Below the pieces are notes generated by a model. That model was not told the origin of the DNA and did not search any database. It saw only the letters and a program-made list of their open reading frames with translations. Below are positions 1-9,107 of a stretch of 64,000 bases of DNA, piece by piece. Origin of the DNA: Nostoc sp. FACHB-892 (GTDB lineage: Bacteria > Cyanobacteriota > Cyanobacteriia > Cyanobacteriales > Nostocaceae); NCBI RefSeq assembly GCF_014698795.1, contig NZ_JACJTR010000001.1:1-64000 (forward strand), given 5' to 3'. How positions within the stretch are numbered: the stretch's first letter is position 1; every line of letters starts with the position of its first letter. Position numbers and translations under genes: made by a program.

Positions 1-193
1 ATCCTGCACCGTTAACGTATGCTTTTAAACATTCGTTTTTGATCTCATTTGAGTATCCTTTTGGGGGACTATAGATATCTATAAATTGGCGATCGCAGGT
101 GACGCAAAAGTGATTTTGTTTACCTCGGCGTTTACCATTTTTTCTAATCCTCGTAGACTTGCAGTATGGACAATGCACAGTAGAAGACCTCAA
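1..193 (-). CDS. IS1-family transposase, N-terminal part (cut by window edge)
   Basis: On the minus strand an open frame runs from a TTG at 193 to the window edge. A GGAGGG ribosome site lies five bases before that TTG. The first 64 residues contain a zinc ribbon with Cys at about 8, 11, 30 and 33 (CPYC and CVTC), then RQF and a basic stretch. This is the layout of InsA-type zinc fingers that begin IS1-family transposases. Such proteins bind the element's terminal repeats and catalyse its movement. The rest of the gene and the far end of the element lie outside the window, so it cannot be judged whether the element is intact. The family assignment is from motif recall only. Confidence 0.65.
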   Translation of the reverse strand, partial: MRSSTVHCPYCKSTRIRKNGKRRGKQNHFCVTCDRQFIDIYSPPKGYSNEIKNECLKAYVNGAG

Positions 194-328
194 TTCATCC
201 CTCCATTATGCAACGCCCGAATTTTTAGCTTTCTAAGATTAGAATATCTGCAATTGTTTGAGGTGGGCAGCCAAAGCGAATACGTGTAAATACTTAATTT
301 GTTTGCAATTAATCAGGAATGCCGTACC

Positions 329-994
329 ATGCTATTCAAAGACCGGAGGTTTGCGGGTCAAATTTTGGCTAAGGAGTTAGGCGTTTATGCTAACCGCCCA
401 GATGTTCTGGTATTAGGGCTACCGAGGGGTGGCGTACCCGTTGCCTTTGAGGTTGCCAAAGCATTAAATGCTCCCTTAGATGTTTTGGTAGTACGTAAAT
501 TGGGTGTGCCTGAGCAAGAGGAATTAGCTATGGGAGCGATCGCTTCTGGTGGTGTGCGAATAGTTAATAAATATATTATCAGTCTGGTGAAGATATCCGA
601 CGAAGTAATTGCCAAGGTGGCGGTGCAAGAAGAACGAGAGTTAGAGCGACGGGAACGGCTTTATCGCAAAAATCGCCCATTAAAAGATTTACAAGGACGC
701 ACGGTAATTTTAGTAGATGATGGTTTAGCGACGGGTGCAACTATGTGGGCTGCTGTTGTGGCTGTGCGAAAACAGCAACCTGCTCAAATTGTGATTGCTG
801 TGCCTGTGGCCGCACCCGAAACTTGCCATGAGTTAGAAGCTGAGGTAGACAAAATAGTTTCTGTATCCGCACCTAGCCCTTTCCAAAGTGTTGGTCTTTG
901 GTACGAAAACTTTCCCCAAACTACTGATGAAGAAGTCAGTTACTTACTCGCAAAAGCGGCAAAGAACGATGAACCAATATCTATCGGTATGTAG
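329..994 (+). CDS. Phosphoribosyltransferase family protein
   Basis: The 221-residue protein has the PRPP-binding loop VILVDDGLATGATM at about residues 126-139, which is diagnostic of type I phosphoribosyltransferases. An N-terminal stretch with LPRGGVPVAFEVA matches the stand-alone putative phosphoribosyltransferases found in many bacteria, often next to stress or dienelactone-hydrolase genes. The substrate is unknown. The ATG at 329 is preferred to the upstream TTG at 299 because homology-like sequence (MLFKDRRFAGQILA) begins there. It stands alone between the transposase fragment and the convergent RTX gene, so neighbours do not help to define its role. Confidence 0.8.
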   Translation: MLFKDRRFAGQILAKELGVYANRPDVLVLGLPRGGVPVAFEVAKALNAPLDVLVVRKLGVPEQEELAMGAIASGGVRIVNKYIISLVKISDEVIAKVAVQEERELERRERLYRKNRPLKDLQGRTVILVDDGLATGATMWAAVVAVRKQQPAQIVIAVPVAAPETCHELEAEVDKIVSVSAPSPFQSVGLWYENFPQTTDEEVSYLLAKAAKNDEPISIGM

Positions 995-1132
995 ATATTT
1001 GGTTTTTGAGAATGGCAAGATTAGCTAGATTTTAAACAAAAAATGAAGGTTTCGCTATAGATTAGCGATCGCAACCCATATTCAATGTCTAAAAACTATA
1101 GCAAACAGGTATTACAAATTTAATAAATTACT

Positions 1133-2494
1133 CTAAGAAAATATGAGTGACCCAGAACTAAACTGCTTAGAATTTACACCTGATAGCAATAATGTTTGTT
1201 GAATTTCTCCAGCATTAAAATTTAAAATGAGTCCATCATTAGTATCACTTATATTTCCTTGAGAAAACATCTCATTTAACCAACTGTCAGCTTTAATATC
1301 ATCCCAACCTTTAAATTCAAGCTTATCGATACCAACTTGAAAATCTTGAATGACATCAAACTCTTCTTCGAACGAGCTATTGATACTAACCTTACCTTTC
1401 AACAAGCTATCGCTAACGTTGACAATATTATCAACACCGAGACTAACTAATAAATCTTGTACGCCAGCAAGCTGATCTGTCAACAAGCTATCGCCACCAT
1501 CGCCACCATTGAAAACAAATTTGTCATAGCCGTCGCCACCAACTAAAACATCATTTCCCTCACCACCAATCAGAACATCATCACCCGAACCGCCATTTAA
1601 ACTATCATTGCCTTCGCCTCCATTTAGAGTATCATTCCCTTGGCCGCCTTCGAGGATGTCATTGCCTTTCCCTCCATCTACCTTGTCATTCCCTAAACTG
1701 GCATAAATTTTGTTTCCACTGCTACTTCCTTTAAGATTATCTTTTCCAACCGTGCCATAAATAACATTTTCACCTAAATTGTTGATTAAAGTATCTCCTA
1801 AAAAAGTAATATTACTAACATTCATCTCTACTAGCGTTATGTTGGTGTTACGATTAAAGGTTTTTTGATAACTACCAACCGCCTTTCCTATGAGGGAGTC
1901 CTTTCCATTATCGCCGTCAATATCAGTAGTTTGCGGACGACTCTTAATAGTAATATTACTACTCTTGCTATATTCCAAATCAGCAATATGCTCAGAGGAA
2001 ATTAACGTACCTTGGATACCGAAATAATCTAATACCTTAGGTTTATCAGGATTTGTGGTATCTAGTGCCAAGAACCCAATTTTACCCTTAGCCTGGTTAT
2101 ATTCAACAGCAGAATTTTCAATTTCTTTAGCTGTTAGTGTTAAATCTGCAAAGAAATCGAAAGAGAAGGTTTTTTTAGCAGCAACTTCAAAACTACCAAT
2201 CACTTCCATTTTACTACTGGCACTTCCTGTGAAAGAACCATCTAATCCAATGCCAGTAACGTCACTAAAGAGTGAAGAAAAAGTCGGGTCGGTATTAAAA
2301 ACAGATCCGGCTTGAACCGTAGCAGTAGCAACGCCACTTTCAACCAACGTCTTTACTTGAGTGGTAGTCAAAGTTCCTGAAGGCTTTTGACTATATTTTG
2401 AGAAAGAAGCAACCCCTGTAGCCTTAACAAAGTTAGGGTTGGGATTAGGAATTTTATCTACAATTGGCTGTAGAAATTGTGTTTGTGGCCGCAT
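1133..2494 (-). CDS. RTX calcium-binding repeat protein (453 aa)
   Basis: The second half carries six or more GGxGxDxLxGG nonapeptide units at about residues 255-325. These are typical RTX repeats, which fold into a calcium-loaded parallel beta-roll after secretion. The C-terminal 120 residues without repeats (ending LIFS) would hold the type I secretion signal. Residues 60-200 contain a beta-rich segment ([20 protein letters not shown]) that I do not recognise as a catalytic domain. No Sec signal peptide is seen, as expected for type I export. The ribosome site is weak. It is the last of three minus-strand RTX genes lying downstream of an HlyD/ABC exporter cluster. Function beyond a secreted or surface Ca-binding protein is unknown. 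Confidence 0.8.
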   Translation of the reverse strand: MRPQTQFLQPIVDKIPNPNPNFVKATGVASFSKYSQKPSGTLTTTQVKTLVESGVATATVQAGSVFNTDPTFSSLFSDVTGIGLDGSFTGSASSKMEVIGSFEVAAKKTFSFDFFADLTLTAKEIENSAVEYNQAKGKIGFLALDTTNPDKPKVLDYFGIQGTLISSEHIADLEYSKSSNITIKSRPQTTDIDGDNGKDSLIGKAVGSYQKTFNRNTNITLVEMNVSNITFLGDTLINNLGENVIYGTVGKDNLKGSSSGNKIYASLGNDKVDGGKGNDILEGGQGNDTLNGGEGNDSLNGGSGDDVLIGGEGNDVLVGGDGYDKFVFNGGDGGDSLLTDQLAGVQDLLVSLGVDNIVNVSDSLLKGKVSINSSFEEEFDVIQDFQVGIDKLEFKGWDDIKADSWLNEMFSQGNISDTNDGLILNFNAGEIQQTLLLSGVNSKQFSSGSLIFS

Positions 2495-2699
2495 AATATT
2501 TTCTGTTTATCCTGTTAAGTACTTTGTCTACAAAGATGTATGAGTGTAGCAATCCTATTTTGTGGAATTAGGCGTAGCAATCGTACGATCTCATAATTTA
2601 AGCAGTAATGTCGATTATCCAGGGCGATCGCATCTAAAATTATTCTTGGACACAAACAAGGTATTGTTAATTTCATCTTCTATTGATGATGAGGTATAC

Positions 2700-3305
2700 C
2701 TATCTTGTCAGGTCAACGTTTGCTACAATCGCAATTAGGTCATTGCCGTTAGGAAGTTGGGCGAAAATCAAAGTATCAAGCTCAGTTATCTGAGATTTAC
2801 TTTCAAGTTTATAAGTCACTGCTGGACTAAGTGCCAACTGATCAATACCCTTCTCAAAACCCAAAATAGTAGCATAGTCATTATCGTCAGCAGCTGTATA
2901 ATAAGAGCCATTCGCATCCCCAAGCACAAATACATCTTTGACGCCATCGCCAGAAATATTTGTAACGTCGCCCTTATTGTCAACTGCACCGCCACCTATT
3001 AACTGATCTCTCTCAAATGATGTTCCTCTGTTAGGGCTAAATCCATTGAGAGTGTCACTACCAGCCCCTCCTACGAGAAAGTCTTCAAAGAATCCTTCAG
3101 GAGCATTTGGAGATCCGCTACGGCCTCCAATCAGATTATCATTACCATTGCCACCAAAGATTACGTCACTACCCTGATCTCCGTTGATGGTGTCATTGCC
3201 AGCATTCCCAAAAAGCAAGTCATCACCAAGAACTCCATTAAGGCTATCGTTACCGCTACCTCCATTGAGAGTATCATTGGCGTTAGTTCCTTGGAAAGTT
3301 GCCAT
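2700..3305 (-). CDS. RTX calcium-binding repeat protein (201 aa), paralogue of the 341-aa neighbour
   Basis: Five RTX-type repeats (GGSGNDSLNG and variants) occupy residues 8-65. A C-terminal domain of about 130 residues follows, containing SFERDQLIGGGA, GDGVKDVFVLGD and ILGFEKGIDQL. This domain is nearly identical to that of the next gene upstream (3427-4452), so the two are products of a tandem duplication and differ mainly in the number of repeats. The flanking DNA after both stop codons is also alike. A conserved C-terminal domain after RTX repeats is where a type I secretion signal is expected. No enzyme motif is seen. Confidence 0.8.
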   Translation of the reverse strand: MATFQGTNANDTLNGGSGNDSLNGVLGDDLLFGNAGNDTINGDQGSDVIFGGNGNDNLIGGRSGSPNAPEGFFEDFLVGGAGSDTLNGFSPNRGTSFERDQLIGGGAVDNKGDVTNISGDGVKDVFVLGDANGSYYTAADDNDYATILGFEKGIDQLALSPAVTYKLESKSQITELDTLIFAQLPNGNDLIAIVANVDLTR

Positions 3306-3426
3306 ATTTTTTGTCTCGCAAAGTTGTAAATTTTCCTATTATCTGCACTGCTTAAATATTATTTATATTCTTGGTTTAAGCAGGGCGGTATTGTTAATTT
3401 TCTTCCCTATTGGTTATGAGCTATAT

Positions 3427-4452
3427 CTAGTTAATCAAGTTAACGTTTGCTACAATCGCAATTAGCTCATTACCGCCAGGAAGTTTGGCGAAAACCAAAG
3501 TATCAAGCTGAGTTATCTGAGAGACTGTTTGAAGTTGATAAGTTACAGATGGACTAAGTTGCAACTCATCAATACCCTTCTCAAAGCCCAAAATAAGAGC
3601 ATAGTCGTTGTTGCCAGCAGCTGTATAAAAAGCGCCATTGGTATCCCCAAGTACAAATACATCTTTCACGCCGTCGCCAGAAAAATCTGTGACGGTGCCG
3701 CTTCTATCAGCTGCACCGCCACCTATTAACTGATCTCTCTCAAATGATGTTCCTGTACCACCGCCAAATCCATTCAGAGTGTCACTACCAGCACCGCCTA
3801 CGAGAAAGTCTTCAAAGAATCCTTCAGGAGCATCTGGAGATCCGTTAGTACCTCCAAGCAAAAAATCATTACCATCGCCCCCAAATATTACGTCACTACC
3901 ATTATTTCCTGTGAGGGTGTCATTGTCAGCATCCCCAAAAACCAAGTCATCCCCTTCACTTCCGGTGAGAGTATCATTGCCGAGTCCTCCATTAAGGGCG
4001 TCATTGCCGATACTTCCACTTAGCTGATCATTACCGCTACCCCCATTAAGGATGTCATCACCAAGACTTCCACTCAGGACATCATTACCGCTATTCCCAT
4101 TCAGGGTATCGTCACCAAGGTTGCCAGACAAGATGTCATTCCCATCTCCCCCATTCACTAGGGAATTACCACTGATACCTGTAGATATCTTGTCTTTACC
4201 GCCTCCCCCAGTCAAAGTATCATTACCACCAAGACCAAAAATTGTGTAACCCTTAGTATTAGTGTTTCCTCCTGGGACATTTAATAGATCGTTGCCGTTA
4301 GTTCCTCGTAATAAACTACTCCCACTTCCAGATGTATTGTTATTACGATCTCTCCCGGTCAAGATATCGTTACTACGACTAAAAAGATTCGCGATCTTAT
4401 CAGCATTATTGTTTTCTATATTGTTCCCGTCATTTCTTTCTATGATTGCCAT
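3427..4452 (-). CDS. RTX calcium-binding repeat protein (341 aa)
   Basis: After a 45-residue Asn-rich start, about twelve RTX nonapeptide units (GGxGNDxLxG) fill residues 48-210. The same C-terminal domain as in the 201-aa neighbour follows (FERDQLIGGGAADRSG, FVLGDTNGAFYTAA, ILGFEKGIDELQLSP). A GAGG ribosome site precedes the ATG. The protein is probably exported by a type I system and binds Ca in the medium or at the cell surface. The extra repeats relative to its paralogue suggest expansion or contraction by recombination within the repeat DNA. No catalytic motif is visible. Confidence 0.82.
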   Translation of the reverse strand: MAIIERNDGNNIENNNADKIANLFSRSNDILTGRDRNNNTSGSGSSLLRGTNGNDLLNVPGGNTNTKGYTIFGLGGNDTLTGGGGKDKISTGISGNSLVNGGDGNDILSGNLGDDTLNGNSGNDVLSGSLGDDILNGGSGNDQLSGSIGNDALNGGLGNDTLTGSEGDDLVFGDADNDTLTGNNGSDVIFGGDGNDFLLGGTNGSPDAPEGFFEDFLVGGAGSDTLNGFGGGTGTSFERDQLIGGGAADRSGTVTDFSGDGVKDVFVLGDTNGAFYTAAGNNDYALILGFEKGIDELQLSPSVTYQLQTVSQITQLDTLVFAKLPGGNELIAIVANVNLIN

Positions 4453-4511
4453 GTTTTTTCCTCACAAATTCTTGATTGAAGTTGCCAATGTGCAGTGGGT
4501 AATCCTCCTAA

Positions 4512-4731
4512 GAGGATGTTTTAAAAGTATTTTGCTGTGATTTTAGACACCTTCTTGATCCCCCTAACCCATGCCAGTCAGTCATGGGAAGCCACTCCGT
4601 TGTGTTGAAGGAAGTGGCGTAGAAACCCACTTTTTAAGGGATAAATCGAAATTAAAGTTGGCTTTAAAAAGGGAAACTTAAGAGGAACTAAAACCTTTTG
4701 ATATCAACAATAGGACTTTTAAAACATCCTC
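4512..4731. mobile_element. MITE-like element with 17-bp perfect inverted repeats
   Basis: The sequence GAGGATGTTTTAAAAGT at 4512-4528 is repeated exactly in inverted form at 4715-4731, bounding 220 bp with no open frame. The interior (about 4570-4640) contains CAGTCATGGGAAGCCACTC and GAGAAACCCAC-like text. I associate this with the hairpin-rich right ends of IS200/IS605-type elements in cyanobacteria. No clear target duplication is visible. It separates the RTX genes from the small gene at 4830. Confidence 0.6.
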
Positions 4732-4829
4732 AGATTAGCTATTTTTGAGCGTTAGGTTCATTACTAAATTATTGTTTCCCCCAAAAACGATTCGTAAAAA
4801 TTTTCCTAGAAATAGGCTAAATTAGCCCT

Positions 4830-5255
4830 TCACAGGAAACTATCACCTATCAAATTGAAGCCTGTAAATCCGAAGTTGCTTGACAAGTTATTATTATTTG
4901 CTACTATCTCAATCCCATCACCTAAATCAGTGATGACATTAACACGCCCAGAAGCAGAATTTGTTGCTGTACCTAGAAATAAACTGCGATTAGTACCTCT
5001 AGTAGGTGTATCAGTGTCTAAGTTGCTAACGAAAGTACCGTTATCTTGACCTCCTAATAGCAAATCGTTCGTGTTATCTCCAGTGTAGGAATTCATGGTT
5101 AACACGGTACTTCTATTGGAGCTTGCTCCGGGTACGAAAATTTCTTCACTCGTGCTAATTGTGAAACCTGTAGGAGAACCAATCGTGAGGTTCATGCTAC
5201 CGCCAGCACCACTTGTATTGACGTAGGACAGAGCTGTGACAAAAATACTGCTCAT
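4830..5255 (-). CDS. Unrecognised small protein (141 aa), possibly secreted
   Basis: A good ribosome site (AGAGG, seven bases before ATG) supports this gene. The protein is Ser/Thr/Asn/Gly-rich with few charged residues and no hydrophobic signal peptide. It contains NDLLLGGQDNG, faintly like an RTX unit, and TDLGDGIEIVANN. Its composition resembles the secreted RTX proteins beside it. An early GG (residues 18-19) is not framed by the usual double-glycine leader residues, so it is not called a leader. It lies between the RTX genes and the C39 exporter cluster, all on the same strand, so it may be another export substrate. That is inference only. Confidence 0.55.
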   Translation of the reverse strand: MSSIFVTALSYVNTSGAGGSMNLTIGSPTGFTISTSEEIFVPGASSNRSTVLTMNSYTGDNTNDLLLGGQDNGTFVSNLDTDTPTRGTNRSLFLGTATNSASGRVNVITDLGDGIEIVANNNNLSSNFGFTGFNLIGDSFL

Positions 5256-5708
5256 TAGATTTCCTCTTGATACTGCTAGATATGCAATACCGACTTGCTC
5301 TGAGAGGCAGGGGAGCAGGAAGCAGGGGAGAAGATGCTGTAATTTCCCAGCAATAGAGGGTTGCAGAGCAAATAAATTTATTTATGCTTAATGTTAAATA
5401 TTTATTTCAAGATGCATAGGACAAGAAATAATGCGTCCAAGCTTTCAAAGCCAATAAATTTATTTATGGGGTTCTCCCCCAAGCTTTGTACACCCTGTCC
5501 TCTTTCCTCTCCTTTGACTGATAGTTATGATATTAAAGCTCAAGTATGGCACTTGTTAGATGCTGAACTTTACAAGCGCTACGCTAAACATTACTTGGCT
5601 TGACAAAAGGCTTCCTAACATTAACAAACAGATATTACGTTGCATGAAAGAGGTAAGTCTTGCAACTGTCTAATTAACTGTGTTAAGATTGAGTTATATT
5701 TAGAAAAC
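5256..5708. other. Spacer with G-rich repeat, no convincing gene
   Basis: Positions 5305-5330 hold a GGGGAGCAGG-type repeat common throughout this genome. The frame at 5391-5603 on the plus strand would give 70 residues ending AELYKRYAKHYLA. It lacks a ribosome site and a recognisable family, so it is not called. Confidence 0.5.
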
Positions 5709-5748
5709 TGCTGAAAACTATCTTAGCTTATAGTTTTCAGCAATTTTT
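5709..5748. terminator. Stem-loop terminator, probably bidirectional
   Basis: A 13-bp perfect stem (TGCTGAAAACTAT / ATAGTTTTCAGCA) with an 8-base loop is followed by ATTTTTG on the plus strand and by AGTTTTCT on the minus strand. It lies about 130 bp past the stop of the minus-strand leader-peptide gene and would end that transcript. Confidence 0.7.
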
Positions 5749-5876
5749 GAACATCTAACAGTAGGTTGAATAGAGTACAAGAGAACCCAACAAAACAATT
5801 GCTATGGAGTGTTGGTTTTCATACTCCCTTTAACCTGCTTTTCTTTTTAGGCTTCAGCTTAATTAATCCAGTTGGA

Positions 5877-6185
5877 TTAAGTTCCAGGAGTACGAACGGT
5901 AGCAGAAATAGCGTTAACGAAAGTCTCAGAGCGATTGTCTTCGGTTTGAACACCACCAATGACGCTGGTGAAGGTTCTGTTGCCAGTAGCATCAGCACTA
6001 ACAACTAATTCAGCAACGTTTCCTTCGATACCACCCAAGTTAGTGTCAATTGTCTTGACGAATTTCTCATTAACATCAGCTCTAACTACCTTATCTGTAA
6101 AGAAGAAGTTTTTGATGTTAGTACCACGACCACCAAGAATTTCTTCAGAGGTGTTTTCCAAGTAGTTTAGATCAGAAATAATCAT
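5877..6185 (-). CDS. Candidate double-glycine-leader export substrate (bacteriocin-type precursor, 102 aa)
   Basis: The protein starts MIISDLNYLENTSEEILGG, which reads as a leader ending in Gly-Gly with a hydrophobic residue at -4. C39 peptidases cut after such leaders. A strong ribosome site (AGGAG, eight bases upstream) favours the ATG at 6185 over the upstream in-frame ATG at 6239, whose extra 18 residues would bury the leader. The predicted mature part of 83 residues begins RGTNIKN, is Thr/Val/Asn-rich and has no Cys. Thioether or disulfide chemistry is therefore not indicated. It lies just downstream of a parvulin-like protein, HlyD and a C39 ABC exporter on the same strand, as in cyanobacterial bacteriocin-type clusters. 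Whether it is an antimicrobial, a signal or a structural protein cannot be told from sequence. Confidence 0.7.
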   Translation of the reverse strand: MIISDLNYLENTSEEILGGRGTNIKNFFFTDKVVRADVNEKFVKTIDTNLGGIEGNVAELVVSADATGNRTFTSVIGGVQTEDNRSETFVNAISATVRTPGT

Positions 6186-6589
6186 TTGAGTTTCTCCTGC
6201 AAATGTGTAAGTTGCTTTTAGGAATCTTTGTTTAGCCAATCTTTTATTGGCTATAAAAATAATATAGTTTATTTATTTAAAAGTCAATCTTCTCGGACAA
6301 AACTTTGATTTAAAAAACTAATGTATTTAGATTTAAAAATGAGCATATATAGCATTAGCTAGAATTAAAAAAAGCAAGATAATTGTAGACAGTAATAATT
6401 GTTAGCTACTGTCTAGCAAGGCTTATAGCGATTAAATTTAATCTTTTAAAGCACCAAATTAGCAAAATGTGGATATATTCACAAAATACTAAAGATAAAA
6501 GTTTATTAAATTTTAAACCAACAATGCTAGCATCTATAACATTTATGAAAACTAGATGCAACTACCTTTAGTCAGGAAAATCCAAGAGC
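6186..6589. other. AT-rich spacer, nothing coding seen
   Basis: About 400 bp of AT-rich sequence lie between the leader-peptide gene and the parvulin-like gene. No open frame, hairpin or clear promoter hexamer pair was found. Its length suggests that the leader-peptide gene has its own promoter here. Confidence 0.5.
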
Positions 6590-7387
6590 CTATTTAGTTT
6601 TGTTGAATGACATATTTAGCAATTCCTCCTGCGATCGCACATTTGAATCTGAGTCTATCTGAATAACAATTTTCATTGCGTTGATTTGTTGTTTTAACCA
6701 ATCAGAAAATGATTCTGCAATGATTTTTTGGCGCAACTGTTCATCTAGTTGGGGTTGAATGACTTCTTCTACCCAAATTAAATGCACCCCCTTGGGAGTC
6801 GTAATCGGTTTGAGAGATTGTGGCGGTACAGCAGCAAATACAGCTGCTGCAATCTCTGGACGAAAATCTTTGCGGTATCGGAGTCCTTGATATCCATAAG
6901 CACGGCGGAGTTCTGGTTCTGGAATATATAAGCGAGCAATTTCAGGGAAATTGATTTCTTCTTCTTCGAGCGCATAAAAAAGTTCTAAAGCCAAGTCTCG
7001 ATCCTCGAAGACAACTTCGTAGGTAACAGCGGCGACATAATCTAGTTGGTGTTCATAAAAGTGCTTTTCGAGTTGAGTAGAAAATAGATGATTTGCTAAC
7101 TTCTGCCAAAGAATGTTGTTGTAGGCTAATTCTTCAAACTCATTCACAGACAGATGGTGTTTTTCTAGCCATATCCAGGTTTCTTTAGCTTTGACAAGCT
7201 TCTTGGCAAACCTTAAACGATCTCCTTCTTGCTGTAGTTCTTCTGGTGTGACTGTAATTCCTAGCTCAAGAGCTGCTTCGGTAATGATGCTTTGCGCTGC
7301 TATTGCCTCTACTACATTAGGTATCTGACAGGAAAGTTTGAGGCTGTGAATGATATCTGAACTGGAAATTGTCAGACTGTGGGGCAT
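6590..7387 (-). CDS. Parvulin/SurA-like peptidylprolyl isomerase in export cluster
   Basis: The 265-residue protein has an N-terminal helical SurA/PrsA-like part (residues 1-110) and a parvulin-like domain (about 120-225). That domain has ARLYIPEPELRRAYGYQGLRYR, EIAAAVFAAVPPQSLKPI and KGVHLIWVEEV, matching the order of parvulin core strands. It has no signal peptide, so it would act in the cytoplasm, unlike SurA or PrsA. ATG at 7387 has GGAG upstream and is preferred to 7423. Proteins of this kind are common partners of C39/HlyD clusters in cyanobacteria. A role in holding the substrate unfolded for export is a reasonable inference. A motif of catalytic Cys/Asp was not verified. Confidence 0.7.
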   Translation of the reverse strand: MPHSLTISSSDIIHSLKLSCQIPNVVEAIAAQSIITEAALELGITVTPEELQQEGDRLRFAKKLVKAKETWIWLEKHHLSVNEFEELAYNNILWQKLANHLFSTQLEKHFYEHQLDYVAAVTYEVVFEDRDLALELFYALEEEEINFPEIARLYIPEPELRRAYGYQGLRYRKDFRPEIAAAVFAAVPPQSLKPITTPKGVHLIWVEEVIQPQLDEQLRQKIIAESFSDWLKQQINAMKIVIQIDSDSNVRSQEELLNMSFNKTK

Positions 7388-7474
7388 AATACGATATCTC
7401 CAATAACTAAGAGAATTCGGCATGGGGCATTGATGGTTCCTTTTGCCCTATTTCCTAATTCCAAATCGCTTTGA

Positions 7475-9013
7475 CTAAATCTCCAAACCGCCTTTTTGCA
7501 GTTTTTTGAACGGATCTAAAACAAAATCAATCACGCGCCGTTGGCGAATGATGACTTCAGCATTTGCTGTCTGACCGGCTCCTAATGGAATACGTTTGTT
7601 GCCATTTTCGACATACTGCTGCTCTAAAATGATTTCTAATTCATAGTTTTCGATGTTTCCTTGGGGTGTTTCGGTAATTTTCGAGTCAGGAGAGATCCAA
7701 GTAACTTTCCCTGGCACGATGCCATACTCCTGGAAGGGATATGCATCAAACTTGACTTTAACTGGCATTCCTAGCTTCAAAAAACCACTATCTTGATTAG
7801 GCATACTAGCTCTGAGTACGAAGTCTGCATTCTTGGGTGCGATTTGGGCAATCCTTTGACCGAGTTGTACAACTGCTCCTGGTTTAGTGGTGGGTAATTC
7901 AAAAATCACGCCATTAATAGGTGATCGCACCAATCGTTGCTGTATTTGAACTCTTATAGATATAATCTGGCTTCTTGTCTGAGCCATTTCTGATTGCACT
8001 GCTGTTATTTGTGTCTGTAGGTCTTTTAGCTGTTCCTGATTTTTCATTACGGCCAGTTGTCCAGCTTGCAGCACACTTTTATAGCTACTTTGTTCTTCTT
8101 GCAGTCGGAGTCTTGCTTGTTTGATATCAGACTCCAACATCTTGATAGTTACTTGATAACGATTTAGCTCTTCTGCCAAACGCAATTTTGCTTGTTTAAT
8201 ATCTGATATAGCCCTGCTATAAAGTCGTTTACTTTCTTGTTCTTCTTTTTTGAGTTGATCAATTTGGGTTGCAGAAACTGCACCATCCTGAACGAGTTTG
8301 CTAAAGCGGGCAATTTGCCTGGAATCTATACTCAGACGAGTTTTAGCCGATCGCTGATCATCGCGGGTGGTATCAATCTGTTGCTCTGCTTGCTTAACTA
8401 ATGCTTGTTTTTCTAACTTTTGCAGGTTATAGCTACTCAGTTTGGCATCAAGGTTTTGCTCTGCCTGATTAACTTGAGCCATTTTTTCCAATTCTTGGGA
8501 TTTATTTTGTTGCTCTAAGAGACTAGTTGACATGAGGAGTTGATTTTTGAGTAATTCCAGTTGGGATTGCCGATTTTGTAGCCCTTCCAATTTGCTCTGG
8601 AATTGTTGCAGTTCTGTTTGTAGGACATCAGACTCTAGTTCTACTAAAACCTGGCCAGCTCTGACTGTATCTCCTTCTTTGACCATAACTGCTTTAACAC
8701 TTCCAGCAGCTTGAGCATCTAATTTTTGAGTTGCGCCTTTTGGTTCTATACGCCCTCTAGCACTGCCAGTTTCATCTACTTTCGAGAGAGTTGCCCAAGG
8801 TAAGAACAGACCAGCAAAGGCTATGAGTACATACAACAAACTACGAGTCCAAATCCGAGGTAAGGCATTGAGCAATGCTTCAGTACCGTAGTACAAGTCT
8901 TGATTGTTATTTTCTGCCTCAATAACTTCTACAGATTCTTCTTGCTGTGTGTAACTTTGATGTTCATCTGGCTTTTCTTGGGGAAGTGGGGATGATCTAT
9001 TGGGAGATGGCAT
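7475..9013 (-). CDS. HlyD-family membrane fusion protein of type I secretion
   Basis: The 512-residue protein has a cytoplasmic N-terminus of about 55 residues and one membrane segment (SLLYVLIAFAGLFLPWATL, about 56-75). A lipoyl half-motif follows (GSVKAVMVKEGDTVRAGQVLVELES). A very long Gln/Lys-rich coiled coil spans about 130-365, and the second lipoyl half (RSPINGVIFELPTTKPGAVV) and a beta-barrel come next. This is the adaptor that links an inner-membrane ABC exporter to a TolC-type outer-membrane channel. It lies between the parvulin gene and the ABC exporter, all on one strand. The coiled coil is long for the family. No TolC homologue is in the window, so the channel must be encoded elsewhere. 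Confidence 0.9.
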   Translation of the reverse strand: MPSPNRSSPLPQEKPDEHQSYTQQEESVEVIEAENNNQDLYYGTEALLNALPRIWTRSLLYVLIAFAGLFLPWATLSKVDETGSARGRIEPKGATQKLDAQAAGSVKAVMVKEGDTVRAGQVLVELESDVLQTELQQFQSKLEGLQNRQSQLELLKNQLLMSTSLLEQQNKSQELEKMAQVNQAEQNLDAKLSSYNLQKLEKQALVKQAEQQIDTTRDDQRSAKTRLSIDSRQIARFSKLVQDGAVSATQIDQLKKEEQESKRLYSRAISDIKQAKLRLAEELNRYQVTIKMLESDIKQARLRLQEEQSSYKSVLQAGQLAVMKNQEQLKDLQTQITAVQSEMAQTRSQIISIRVQIQQRLVRSPINGVIFELPTTKPGAVVQLGQRIAQIAPKNADFVLRASMPNQDSGFLKLGMPVKVKFDAYPFQEYGIVPGKVTWISPDSKITETPQGNIENYELEIILEQQYVENGNKRIPLGAGQTANAEVIIRQRRVIDFVLDPFKKLQKGGLEI

Positions 9014-9035
9014 AATTTTAGTTCCGATAACAGTA

Positions 9036-9080
9036 GATAGGGAGTGGGGAGTGGGGAATAGGGAGCAGGGGGAGTACAGG
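9036..9080. repeat. GGGGAGTGGGGA-type G-rich repeat
   Basis: The spacer between the HlyD and ABC genes holds runs of GGGAGTGGGG and GGGAGCAGGG. Related copies occur at 5305-5330, 11430-11475 (inside the ABC gene, opposite strand), 53270-53320 and 54985-55015 (inside phnI). Confidence 0.75.
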
Positions 9081-9107
9081 AGAATAGTAAATAACCAATG
9101 CCCAATC

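Noticed and set aside
86-289. 67-codon plus-strand frame
   Set aside because: It overlaps the minus-strand IS1 transposase frame, which has a zinc ribbon and a ribosome site; the plus frame has neither.
4830-5255. 141-aa protein as a second double-glycine leader substrate
   Set aside because: GG at residues 18-19 lacks the acidic and hydrophobic residues expected before a C39 cleavage site.
5391-5603. 70-codon plus-strand frame in the spacer upstream of the leader-peptide gene
   Set aside because: No ribosome site, no recognisable family, and its first half is low-quality spacer sequence. The last 25 residues look protein-like but are not enough.
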